The translations under genes and the position numbers were made by a program. The notes beneath the pieces are model-generated. The model saw only the letters and a list, made by a program, of their open reading frames with translations, ran no database searches and was not told where the DNA came from. Below are positions 10,131-20,892 of a stretch of 64,000 nt of DNA, piece after piece. The stretch comes from Microvelia longipes (lineage: Eukaryota > Arthropoda > Insecta > Hemiptera > Veliidae), in assembly GCA_018340805.1 (NCBI GenBank), contig JACMZG010001870.1, positions 21,025,353-21,089,352 of the forward strand, read 5' to 3'. Position 1 is the first letter of the stretch, and every line of letters starts with the position of its first letter.

Positions 10131-10560
10131 AAGAATAGCCAATTATTCGTCACTCCGTTGGGTCCAGGAGGACGAAGATGAATGGGTGTATGCTCCACCT
10201 GAAAAGAAGAAATGTGAATGGTGGATATTTTTTCCCAGAAGACGAGGAAGAATAATAAATGCCGTAAAGTTTATTATTGTGAAAACGATTACCGGCCTTC
10301 TTTAGGGCCAAAATTCGTGATGAAAAAAATGATTGAAATGATTTTCGTTTTTCTTTTTTATCTTTTAAGTAATTTTTAAGTAATTAATAAACTATAAGTA
10401 TATTTAATAAACTATAGAGTATTTTTTAACTATAATGAATTATAGCATACTTTTAAAAAGACTTTTGTGACTTATAAAATTAAAGCGTAAATGTATAAAT
10501 GATTTATGTGTTTTATATATGATTTCGTTGGTTTTATAAGAGATATATAAAGATTTATAA
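10131..10560. other. Unique sequence then AT-rich spacer
   Basis: 10131-10305 is less AT-rich and open on the + strand as the tail of a frame running through the hexanucleotide array; whether it is translated cannot be judged. The rest is AT-rich, with repeated ATAAACTATA-like words and a degenerate GATTTATAAGATATATA repeat that resumes beyond the transposon at 12390. Confidence 0.35.
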
Positions 10561-10561
10561 G

Positions 10562-10627
<66 letters not shown>

Positions 10628-10632
10628 ATATA
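10561..10632. repeat. (TA)n microsatellite at the transposon insertion site
   Basis: A run of TA dinucleotides ends exactly where the Tigger-type element starts. The TA at 10631-10632 is the 5' target-site copy. Confidence 0.9.
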
Positions 10633-12387
10633 CAGTCAAACCTTTATATAAGGAACACTGTATATAAGGAACAAAGCGCTATAAGGAACAAAATTTTAAA
10701 AATAAAATTTATTTACATATATCTACATGGAATTTTTAATATATATTAGGAACATTGTTTTTAAGGAACAGGGAACAAAGATTTTCAGAAATAAGCTGCA
10801 AACAAAAATTTTTTGATAATTTTATAAGGAACGTTTCTTTGTTTAATTATTCAATTTTTTAATATTCAATTCAATTTATCTAATAAATATTACTAATTAA
10901 ATTTAATTTCAAAGTAATTTAATTAAAATTTATGAAATATTTTAAAAATTACTAAAAATTTGACAAGATGGATGAAAGAAAAGGAACAAAGAGAAAGCCT
11001 ATACTCTGGAACAAAACAAAAGTTATTCATTTCCACAAAAGTCAGCCATTATTCAGTCAAAGACAATTAAGTAAAAAATTTGATATGCCTCTGACTTTAA
11101 TTAATAAAATACTGATAATCCGAATATTAATGAACACAAGTCGAATAAAATATAAGAGGATAAGGACACATTTAAAACCGAAAAAATCGATAATAAACTT
11201 TTAGAATGGTTCACGCTGAAGCGTCGCAAACATTTTACTGTGACAGATGATATTTAAAGTCTATGGCTTTAACGTTGGCCGAATTATATGAAATAAAATC
11301 ATTTACCGCATCTTCTGGTTATTCATTTAAAAAACGCCATAATATGAGCAGTAAGACTATTATAGGAGAAGAAGGATTAGTGGATCAAAAGAAAATGGAT
11401 GATTTCAAAACATCATTTCAAAAAAAAATGATAGAATATGCACCTAGAGATATTTATAACTGCGACGAAACAGGTTTATTCTATAAATGTACACCAAACA
11501 GAACACTTACAATAAAAAATACTGATAGGGCAAGTGGAAGATTTTCGAAAGAAAAGAGTTACTTTACTCTTTTGTGCTAATATCTAGGTGAAAAATTAAA
11601 ACCGTTAATGGTTGGTTCAGCAAAAATTCCACGTGGATTCAAAAACATTAATTTTACGAAATTGAAATTAACTTATGATTATTCGAAAAAAAGCTTGGAT
11701 GACTCTAGCTATTTTTGTAAATGGTTACATGGATTCAATGAATCATTAATTCAAGAACAAAGAAAAATTCTATTAATTTTAGATAATGCCCAGTCCATCC
11801 TGTTTGAAATAAAGAATTGTCAAATATTGAATTGCTATATTACCACCAAACACCAGTTCAAAGATTCAAGCATTAGACCAGGAATAATTCTGTCCTTTTA
11901 AAACAGCATACAAAAAGATTCTTAATAGAAATTTATTTTTTGAACATGAAAAGTATCGAAACTACTTATGAGTCTCTTGTTAAAAAAAGTTAACTTTACT
12001 AGATGCTGTTCATATAACCTTGCAAGCTTGGGATAAATATTTCTATGGATATAATCAAAAATTGTTCAGGAAATCTATTGAAAACGCTAATGCTGATTTT
12101 AAAAACTTGACTGAAACCAGTAAGATTCAAGAAGATGATTATAATGACTTTCTCCCGTATGATCAAGAAATTTGAAAAATGTCTATTTAAATATTCAATA
12201 TATTCAACCCATTTTTTAGTTTTCATTAAACTGTATTTTTTGAATATATGCTATATAAAACATTATGCATACATTAAAACGTGTTCGTCTTATTATGATA
12301 CATAACAACATAATAATGTTCCTTATATATTATAAGGAACAACGTGAATTTTTGAAAGTTGGTGTTCCTTATATAAGAGGTTGACTG
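10633..12387 (+). mobile_element. Tigger/pogo-type DNA transposon (1755 bp)
   Basis: The ends are inverted repeats of 24 bp (10633-10656 and 12364-12387) that match at 21 of 24 positions; the left one begins CAGTCAAACCTTTATATAAG. Both ends are flanked by TA (10631-10632 and 12388-12389), the target duplication of the Tc1/mariner/pogo superfamily. The subterminal region repeats TATAAGGAAC several times on the left, and TTCCTTATA forms recur on the right; these may be transposase binding sites. The element encloses a broken transposase. The surrounding AT-rich degenerate repeat continues on both sides, so the insertion is simple. Confidence 0.9.
10968..12175 (+). pseudogene. Tigger/pogo transposase, broken
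   Basis: The reading frame starts at ATG 10968 with a basic segment and a helix-turn-helix like those of CENP-B/pogo proteins (SQRQLSKKFDMPLTLINKIL, roughly residues 27-50). After frame breaks near 11204-11262 comes the DDE_1 domain with IYNCDETGLFYK, containing the first catalytic aspartate. A second break lies near 11580; then KPLMVGSAKIPRGF and LLILDNAQS follow, the latter at the second catalytic aspartate where the family usually has DNAPSH. The remaining text reads on through several stops to about 12175 (C-terminal segment LLDAVHITLQAWDKYF). At least four lesions make it non-functional. The family assignment is firm; the exact subfamily is not. Confidence 0.85.
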
Positions 12388-12659
12388 TATAATATATATA
12401 GAATTTATATAGATAAGAATATTATAATGATATATAAAAGATCTATGAGATTTTATAAGTAATTATAATAAAGATTTATATGATTTCATTGGTTGTATAA
12501 GAGAATATATAAGATTTAATAAGATATAATAAAAGATTATAAGATAAATATATAATATTATAGAGATTATATAAGATTTATAAGTTATTTATATGTAATT
12601 CCAAAGATGTATATAAAACTTTGTGTGATTTATTATAAGATTTCATTAGTAGGTAGATA
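12388..12659. repeat. Degenerate AT-rich repeat resuming after the transposon
   Basis: GATTTATAAGATATA-like words continue those seen before the transposon at 10500-10560. Confidence 0.55.
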
Positions 12660-13230
12660 GTGGCGCACTGCCACAATGTGGCGAGGCCCCATGTTACGTA
12701 ATTGTGGCAGTATTTCTATACAGTTTTTATACAGTATTATGTAATCATGAGTAACAGTTACGAAATTTTCGGGTATGTATTACGTAATAATACCGTAATA
12801 TTTTACAGAGCGTATGTCATTTTTGGATGACGTCATAATTATATATAGATTATTACGTAATTATGGCGTAATATTTTCAAGAATTCCGAATTGTTTTTCA
12901 ATCATGACATAATTATTACATAATAATTAATTTTTTGCTGTAATGAAGTGGTGAATTACGGTAACTATGGCGTAACTATGAAACTTGACGTAATATTATT
13001 TTAATTTTTAATTTTTTGTTTAAATGAAGACCCCTGACCAAGAAAGGTATTTGTGGCAGAAAATTTGTGGCTTAAAAAATTTAATTATTTAATTTTTGTT
13101 TAAATGAAGTACCCCCTGGCCATGAAAGGCATTGTGGCAGAAAATTTGTGGCTTAAAATTTGTGACGTCATAACTTTATTTTGTGGCAGTTTTCAAGGAC
13201 GTCAGAATAATTCTGGTTATGTATAATAAA
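12660..13230. repeat. GTGGCAG/ATTACGTAAT-rich repeat region with an internal duplication
   Basis: TTGTGGCAG and TACGTAAT words recur throughout. A 65-bp unit with GTTTAAATGAAG, CCCCTG, GGCAGAAAATTTGTGGC is present twice (13014-13076 and 13093-13157). Two perfect TGACGTCA palindromes lie at 12828-12835 and 13163-13170. Confidence 0.6.
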
Positions 13231-13496
13231 AAAAATTAAATTTCTAAATTAGATTTTTAAATTTTTCTCGGGAAGGACGGGAGGATGACCCAATTTTTTC
13301 AAAAATTATTTTTTGTTTACAGAATTCAAAAATTTTTTATATCATTTGAAATCAGAATTTTTCACTGAATCTAAAAAATAATTACCAAAAATAGTCAAAC
13401 GAAACAAGTTAAAAAGAATATTGAAAAAACTAAATTTTTACAAAACCAACTCAATCTAATATTAATGAAAATAGTTAATGATACTACATTCAAAGC
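13231..13496. other. AT-rich spacer
   Basis: No feature supported. Confidence 0.3.
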
Positions 13497-13632
13497 CAGT
13501 TATTCTCAACGTGCATGGACCTCAGAGCTCCGAGTTCCAAGTTCAGAGCTCCGAGCTCAAATATCCGAGCTCTGCGTTCAGAGCTCCGTTTCAGAGCTCC
13601 GAGTTCAGAGCTCCGAGTTCAGAGCTCGAGTT
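13497..13632. repeat. GAGCTC-based minisatellite
   Basis: Roughly 14-bp units of the type TCAGAGCTCCGAGT are repeated about nine times with small changes (13521-13630). Related GAGCTCAGAGCA text occurs at 16733-16795. Confidence 0.85.
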
Positions 13633-13667
13633 TGAGCTTCTAACATTAAAAAACTTATTCAAAATTA

Positions 13668-13975
13668 TCTAGTCGGTAAAATTTTTCAAGCTATTTAGTC
13701 GGTAATAATTTCAAAAAATTAAGCGGAAATAATTAAACAAGTCAATAAGCGGTAATAATTTCACAGCTATTTAGTTGGTAATAATTACAAGCTTTTAAGC
13801 GGTAATATTTATCAATGCAAATAAGCAGTAATATTTCAATGCAATAACGGTAAAATTTTAATGTAAATAAGCGGTATAATTTTTAAGCTATTTAGTCGGT
13901 AAAAATTTTCAAGCTATTTTAGATAAGATAATATTTTCCAATGTAAAATAAGCGTAATAATTTTATTACAATTTT
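13668..13975. repeat. About 26-bp minisatellite, roughly 12 units
   Basis: Units begin CGGTAATAATTT and end with GCTATTTAGT or CAAATAAG. The spacing varies from about 22 to 30 bp and the units are degenerate. Confidence 0.85.
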
Positions 13976-13989
13976 CCCCGAGCATAATA

Positions 13990-14250
13990 ACATTAGAGTC
14001 AGAAAATCAAATTAGATGATGTCTGTTGGGATTATACTAATAATCGATTAAGGTTTCAAACTATTAGATACGCGTGGAAACATTAGTTGATTCAAGGTTC
14101 AAACTAGATGATGTCTGTTGGGTTTCACACTCTTGGCTCACCCGACATAAGATGATCCCCGATCAAACTATGACATGTTTCCGGTATTAGATGATTCCAG
14201 AATAATTATTAGTACGCCCGACATAAGATGATTCATGACTCATAATATTA
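13990..14250. repeat. Degenerate TAGATGATGTCTGTTGGG / CCCGACATAAGATGAT repeats
   Basis: TAGATGATGTCTGTTGGG occurs twice (near 14013 and 14104) and CCCGACATAAGATGAT occurs twice (near 14142 and 14218). This looks like a decayed tandem array. Confidence 0.6.
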
Positions 14251-14384
14251 GAGACTCATCAAGGAATATTGGCTACTTTTTCATATAATTGGTGTCTCTT
14301 ACGGATAAAAAGGTGTCCCATATTATTAAAATAATTTTCCCCATGAAATTAATTTAATTATTTAATGAATTATATATTATTAAA

Positions 14385-14443
14385 TTATTATTATTATTAT
14401 TATTATTAATTAAAAATTATTATTATTATTATTAAAAATTATT
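14385..14443. repeat. (ATT)n microsatellite
   Basis: Tandem ATT units with two AATTAAAAATT interruptions. Confidence 0.9.
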
Positions 14444-14490
14444 CATGCATTATTTAAATATCAGTCTTATTTTCATTCTTTACCATTACA

Positions 14491-14750
14491 TTGCCTCATC
14501 CGGTAATGCACAGCGCTGCTATTCTTCCGACCGTTCACATCCGGTCTCAAGTTGTAAACTGCTGCACCGTTACATCCATCCGAAACCGTTCATTAAAGAA
14601 CTTATCGAACAGCTTGTATAGTTCTAACTATACTAAGCTCGATTTCAGCATGTGCATCTCTGGTTACAGCGCTTCCGACCGTTCACATCCGGTCTCAAAT
14701 GTACGCCGCTACAACTGTATCTATCTTTATGAGAATAAATACAGCTAGTC
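14491..14750. repeat. Structured block: perfect 27-bp direct repeat flanking an inverted repeat
   Basis: A 27-bp sequence starting CTTCCGACCGTTCACATCCG is perfectly repeated at 14524-14550 and 14672-14698. Between the copies lies an inverted repeat, AGCTTGTATAGTT / AACTATACTAAGCT (about 14612-14640). Base composition is much less AT-biased than the flanks. An 85-codon + strand frame spans the block (14491-14748), but the repeats explain the composition equally well. Confidence 0.6.
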
Positions 14751-16729
14751 ATTATCGCCTGCAATTGGCTAGACTCAGATCCGCAAAATGATAAAATTAT
14801 AACTCGACTGATAAAAATAAATGCATGATATTAATTAAATAAAAAGAAAAATCAATTAAATTAGCATTATAATTAAATATTGTAAGTAAAAATTTATAAA
14901 ATACTTAATGTTTGTATGAAAAATTATTTAAATTAAAATTAATTATGAATTTTCATTATAAATAATGTTATTTTTTATTAAAAAGAATTCTTAATAAATT
15001 AAAAATTGAATTTAATTAAAGCAAATAAGAAATTATATTAATTATCAAATTAAAAAATTATTAAATTAATTAAAAGTAAATAAAAATTATATATAAATCA
15101 TATTACAATTAAAATGATTAATTGAAATCATGTTATTATTAAAAATACTTATTATAAATTTGAATTATAATTAAAAAATGATTAATTAAAAACTTAATTA
15201 AAATTTTTATAATTGAATCAATTTATATGAAATTCGTTAAAATTAATTAAATTTAAAAATCTAAATAAAAAAGTAACCTGTTCTCATAAAAAGTCTTCAT
15301 TAAAATTTTCTTTATAAAATGGCAATATCATATATTTAAAATTCTTCATAAACTCAGCATATACATAAATTAATAAAAAATTCAACATATTCTGCAAAAG
15401 TAGTCTAAAAGAAATTTAATTAAAAATATTTATTAAAGAAACTTACTTATTAATTTTGGAAAATTTCAAATAATCAATTCTTTAAATATTAAAACAACAT
15501 ATTTTAAATTAAATGAGATATATATAAATTTATTTAAATAATAAATGAATTTACAATTATACATTAATTTTAATAAATAGACACATTATAATATAATTTA
15601 AAATAATAAATGAAATTACTATTATAATTAATATAATTTCAAATATTGATTAAATTACTCAGGAATAATTATTTTTATAACATATGAACCATGATTGGTA
15701 TCAAAACAATTCAAAATGTGCTTAATGGGTGAATAATTAGATTGATGAACAATTTATTAATGTCACAAATCATGACAAGATAGAGACTAATAATAGTACA
15801 AATAGAGATGCAAAAATGAGACTAAAATACCAAATATGACAAAATATTGACAATATTGAAGACAAAATCTTAAGAAATGGATTAGAATATGAAAGAAATT
15901 ATGTAAAAATATGACGAAAATATGAAAATAAAAATATAAGAAATTTGATAAAATGATGCAAGACAATAAAATCATAGAAAAACCATAGAAATTCATTAAA
16001 ATATGTACTATCTAAGTATAAAAATCAATATAAAAACAATGAAAATCCATAAAATCCTACAAATCATATGAAATCATAATAAAACCACAGAAAATCAGTA
16101 AAATCATATACTATTCTGTGTATAAAAACATAGAAAAATACTTAAAATCACTATAAATTCGGTACTATCATCACTCAAAACCCTTATGGGAAACCTATTG
16201 TCAAAGATTAATTTACTAATAATGAGTAATAAAAAGAAAAATTATCCCAGAAAACCGAAGAGCAAGCAGGGTTGCCAAGGAGCAAGCATGGTTGCCAAAG
16301 AAGAAAACTGAAAACTGTCAATTAAATTAAATTATTAAATGACTATGTATAAATTGAATTTAATCAGTGAATCAAATAATATGATGTATGAAATGAATTA
16401 AGTATTATCATATTAAAACTATTATTTCATTGTAAAACCATTACTTGTCATGATATATTTCATAAGAATCTATTATTTTCAACTGTAAACTCTAAAGAAT
16501 TATTCATTAAAAGCCCATATATTTAACCAGAATTACAATATTATTACTCAAAAAAAGAAATTCTCTAGAAATCATAAAAACTAGAGATAAAAGATGAGAA
16601 TCATTACACCAAAAAATGTGTAAAATCAATCAAAATCTAGAATTCCAATAAAATATTGAATAAAACATTCAATAAAAAATATTGCAAATTCACTATAAAA
16701 CATAGAAAATCAAGAGACTTTCCTAATAT
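14751..16729. other. Very AT-rich sequence with degenerate repeats
   Basis: No gene is supported. At 15960-16180 a loose repeat is visible, built on CATAGAAAATCATTAAAATC...TACTAT...GTATA. At 16258-16305 GAGCAAGCAGGGTTGCCAA recurs once with one change. The 69-codon minus frame at 15787-15996 is low complexity. Confidence 0.35.
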
Positions 16730-16801
16730 TAACCTCCGAGGATTGAGCTCAGAGCATTGAGCATAGAGCACTTCTCAGAGCACTGTACTCAGAGATCATT
16801 A

Positions 16802-16885
<84 letters not shown>

Positions 16886-16910
16886 ATTATTATCATTATT
16901 ATTATTAATA
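16730..16910. repeat. GAGCA minisatellite followed by a (TTA)n microsatellite
   Basis: 16733-16795 holds irregular GAGCTCAGAGCATTGAGCA units. 16800-16910 is a TTA array with interruptions (TTAATT, TTATCA). Confidence 0.9.
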
Positions 16911-17139
16911 TCCTCCTGATAATATTATTTCTAATTAATTTGAAATGTTTTTCATTTCATGCAAACAGTGAATTTAAACAAACATATTTAAAATCAAATA
17001 TAGTTAAACGAAATTTAAAATGATTTAAATGAAATTTTTTAATCAAAATAATATCATAACAATTAATCTAACTTAAAATATTCATGTTGTTTGGTCATGT
17101 ATAAACTAATTTAATTATAATTATTCATAAAATGTCAGA
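16911..17139. other. AT-rich spacer
   Basis: No feature supported. Confidence 0.3.
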
Positions 17140-17900
17140 AAACTTAAAGATCAAGTCAGATAATAAACAAATAATGATGAGGAATGGTTAGATATATCAT
17201 GTTCCGATGATATGGAAACTGAATATGTGATTCAGACGATTATAAATGTCGGATGATTCTGAGATGATGATTCAATCTGAAGAAAAAGGTAAGTTTAATT
17301 ATATTGAAATAATTAATAATTGTTTTTAGAAATTATAAGAAATATTTTGGAAATTAAATATAGAAACTTAAAGGAAAATCTCAAAAGTGAAACCTGAAAT
17401 ATATTGGAGTAAAATATATGATTGTTTTTGGAATTGGAATTAAAAAGATTCTCAATGTTACTTCATAATACAGAAAAATGTTTCTATTCCTGCGATAATG
17501 TCAATTTGTATGCCAAACAGATAATAGAGACTTTATTGAAATTCAAGATGAATATTGGATCTGAATAAATCTTAATTGCTTTTTGTGTGTTAATAAATCA
17601 AGATTTTAATTAGGAATGATGTAATCTTTACGTTTTAGGTTGATGTATCAGTTAATCCTATCAATAAACCTTTCAGATTAGATGATGAATCATCAATAAA
17701 TGTGTATATAAGCTTGATTAAATTAGTCTAATTCATAAATGGAAAAGCATCAAAATAAACTATAATCAGAACATGGCCATATACTGAATGACGAAAAGGA
17801 AATGGCTAGAGAAAGATTTTTCGATAATCTGATAGCACCAGAAGAAGAAATGAAACAAGAGGAATAAATTGAAGACCAATATATTGTAAGAGAGAAGTAA
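17140..17900 (+). pseudogene. Possible decayed coding sequence, family unknown
   Basis: Short protein-like scraps occur on the + strand: an acidic segment near 17180-17230 (EEWLDISCSDDMETEYV), followed by a donor-like GGTAAG at 17288, and near 17766-17865 a segment with NDEKEMARERFFDNLIAPEE that ends at a TAA. An acidic N-terminus of the first kind is common in piggyBac-type and other transposases, but no catalytic motif is visible, so I leave the family open. Confidence 0.22.
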
Positions 17901-18219
17901 TATTTTATAACTTTAACTAATTAAATGATTATTTTAAGAAATGAACTAACATATTGGAAGAAACTTTCCCAAATATTAGGAAGATTAGTAAACTGGTTCA
18001 CCAGAAGCATACTGATTAAATAAGCAGTACACCATGTGTTGACATGTTGTCAGTGAAGTTATAAAAATATACCTTGAATAATCAAATCAATGCACTGAGT
18101 GTGACTGTTGCGCAAATTAAAACTGCAAAAGATAATAGTAGTGGGAAGGGAGTTAGTCCTCGGACAAGAGGGAGTAGCCGTTGCAGCAACGGTCGCGATT
18201 TCACGCGCACTATGCTACC

Positions 18220-18623
18220 GTCGTCATGGCAACCCGATTTTTTGGAACCGTGACCGGAACCGTTACCATGGCAACCGTCGCGGTTACAGAAAAATCAAAT
18301 AGCACGGTAACCAAGGGCGTTACCATGGCAACCGATACGTCGTTGTGTGCGTCGCGAGTTCCGCATCTATGACGGTTGTCATGGCAACGGGAATTTTTGC
18401 GGATTTTTAAAAAATTTTTGAAAGAATTTGAAAAAAATATGAGAGAATTTGATGGTGACTGAAAATTTTTATTGTGAAAATTGGTGACGATATAAGGTTC
18501 CAAAGTTCCTGTCTAGGTCCTCCCATTTTTTGGTTGAAAATATATTTTCGTTGGATATTTTAACAGTAGATAATAGATTTTTTTTTAGGCCGAAACACAA
18601 AATGGGACGGTTGCTATGGTAAC
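18220..18623. promoter_or_regulatory. Cluster of five X-box (RFX-type) palindromes
   Basis: Five 14-bp sites fit or nearly fit the RFX-factor X-box GTYNCCATRGMAAC: GTCGTCATGGCAAC (18220), GTTACCATGGCAAC (18262 and 18319), GTTGTCATGGCAAC (18375) and GTTGCTATGGTAAC (18610). Two are identical. Sites 2, 3 and 4 are 56-57 bp apart, so part of the cluster is a tandem repeat. CpG content (TCGCG, CGTCG) is high for this contig. RFX sites usually lie near ciliary gene promoters, but no gene is recognised here. Confidence 0.55.
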
Positions 18624-18945
18624 GTGCAAAAGTTGGCTAAAACCCGATTTATTGTAGGAACGATGATAGATAACGAAATGGATTGTGGAATAGTGTGGGA
18701 ACATGGACGCACAAAAAGATAAATTGTTGAAAAAAAAATTTTTTTTTCGAATTTTTACAGATTTTTGAGTGAAAAATTAAAAAAAATTTAGATTTTAGAA
18801 AATTTTAAAATGTTGAAAAATTGAGAAAAATAAATAAGGATTTATGGTGAAATTAAAAAAATTTAATTTTGAATATTGGTGACGATATAGGTTCCAAAGT
18901 TCTTGTCCGAGGCTCCTCCATAGTTTTTGAGCGACTTTGAATGAG
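18400..18945 (+). repeat. About 400-bp direct repeat, two copies
   Basis: The segment ATTGGTGACGATATA-GGTTCCAAAGTTC, followed by TGTC and a CTCC-containing text, occurs at about 18480-18530 and 18883-18935. The AT-rich stretches before each copy are also similar. Confidence 0.65.
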
Positions 18946-19892
18946 AATTTTTGAAAATGATTATTTTTACCGTAATGTAAATATTCTAATTAGATGAAAT
19001 AAGTAAAGAAAATTTGAAAAAGTGAAAATATTTTTGGAAAGAGTTTAGAATTTTTTTCTATGAAATGATAAAAGATTAGTAAAAATATTTTTTCGTAATA
19101 TAAATTAGACGAATTAGAATTTTTCTGTCGTAATTTAATAAGCTATATCATTAAGCTTTAATAGAAATTTCCATTTAAAGTAGGTATGACAAATTTCCAA
19201 ATTTAAAATGAAGCGCGATAATATGAAAATGAAGTGTGATAATATAAATTAAAGTATTAAAATTAGAATTTATGAAAATTAGAATTTTAAGGTAATTTAA
19301 GCTTTTTAAATGAAATTTTATGCTTAAATTATTGGAATAAGCATTCTAATTTTATGGTAAGCTACTTGAAGCTTAATTACAAATTATATGGTCGGTATAA
19401 TTTTATGGTTTTTAGGTAACTTCCCAAACGAATTTTGAAAAATGATTATTTTTACCGTAATGTAGATATTTTTATTAGTAAGAATCAAAAAAGAAAATTT
19501 TAAAAAGTGAAAATATTTTTTGAATTAATTTAACATATTTTGATAATTTTGGTTTTTTAGGTAACTTCAAACGAATTTTGAAAAATGATTATTTTTACCG
19601 TAATGTAGATATTTTTATTAGTAAGAATCAAAAAAGAAAAATTTTAAAAAGTGAAAATATTTTTGAATTAATTTAACATATTATAATTTTGGTTTTTTTT
19701 AGGTAACTTCATAAATGAATTTTTGAAAAATGATTATTTTTACCGTAATGTAGATATTTTTATTAGTAAGAATCAAAAAAGAAAATTTTAAAAAGTGAAA
19801 ATATTTTTGAATTAATTTAACATATTTTAATTTTTGGTAATTCAAAAAATTTTTTTGCTGATATTTTATTAGAAAATTTTTAAAAAGTGAAA
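18946..19892 (+). repeat. Tandem array of ~140-bp units running into the gap
   Basis: Units contain ATGATTATTTTTACCGTAAT, TAGATATTTTTATTAGTAAG and AAAGTGAAAATATTTTT. Three well-conserved copies start near 19409, 19553 and 19690, with a divergent copy near 18955 and a truncated one at about 19826 next to the Ns. The gap probably exists because the assembler could not cross this array. Confidence 0.85.
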
Positions 19893-20892
19893 NNNNNNNN
19901 NNNNNNNNNNNNNNNNNNNNNNNNNNNNNNNNNNNNNNNNNNNNNNNNNNNNNNNNNNNNNNNNNNNNNNNNNNNNNNNNNNNNNNNNNNNNNNNNNNNN
20001 NNNNNNNNNNNNNNNNNNNNNNNNNNNNNNNNNNNNNNNNNNNNNNNNNNNNNNNNNNNNNNNNNNNNNNNNNNNNNNNNNNNNNNNNNNNNNNNNNNNN
20101 NNNNNNNNNNNNNNNNNNNNNNNNNNNNNNNNNNNNNNNNNNNNNNNNNNNNNNNNNNNNNNNNNNNNNNNNNNNNNNNNNNNNNNNNNNNNNNNNNNNN
20201 NNNNNNNNNNNNNNNNNNNNNNNNNNNNNNNNNNNNNNNNNNNNNNNNNNNNNNNNNNNNNNNNNNNNNNNNNNNNNNNNNNNNNNNNNNNNNNNNNNNN
20301 NNNNNNNNNNNNNNNNNNNNNNNNNNNNNNNNNNNNNNNNNNNNNNNNNNNNNNNNNNNNNNNNNNNNNNNNNNNNNNNNNNNNNNNNNNNNNNNNNNNN
20401 NNNNNNNNNNNNNNNNNNNNNNNNNNNNNNNNNNNNNNNNNNNNNNNNNNNNNNNNNNNNNNNNNNNNNNNNNNNNNNNNNNNNNNNNNNNNNNNNNNNN
20501 NNNNNNNNNNNNNNNNNNNNNNNNNNNNNNNNNNNNNNNNNNNNNNNNNNNNNNNNNNNNNNNNNNNNNNNNNNNNNNNNNNNNNNNNNNNNNNNNNNNN
20601 NNNNNNNNNNNNNNNNNNNNNNNNNNNNNNNNNNNNNNNNNNNNNNNNNNNNNNNNNNNNNNNNNNNNNNNNNNNNNNNNNNNNNNNNNNNNNNNNNNNN
20701 NNNNNNNNNNNNNNNNNNNNNNNNNNNNNNNNNNNNNNNNNNNNNNNNNNNNNNNNNNNNNNNNNNNNNNNNNNNNNNNNNNNNNNNNNNNNNNNNNNNN
20801 NNNNNNNNNNNNNNNNNNNNNNNNNNNNNNNNNNNNNNNNNNNNNNNNNNNNNNNNNNNNNNNNNNNNNNNNNNNNNNNNNNNNNNNNNNNN
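19893..20892. other. Assembly gap of exactly 1000 N
   Basis: The round length marks a scaffolding gap of unknown true size. The two flanking contigs need not be adjacent in the genome. Confidence 0.99.

Noticed and set aside
9819..10198. Long Ser-Pro, Leu-His, Ile-Ser, Gly-Asp and Glu-Met proteins
   Set aside because: All arise from the hexanucleotide array, which is open in every frame.
14491..14748. 85-codon + strand frame
   Set aside because: It spans the perfect direct repeat and the inverted repeat; the composition is explained by these and no domain is seen.
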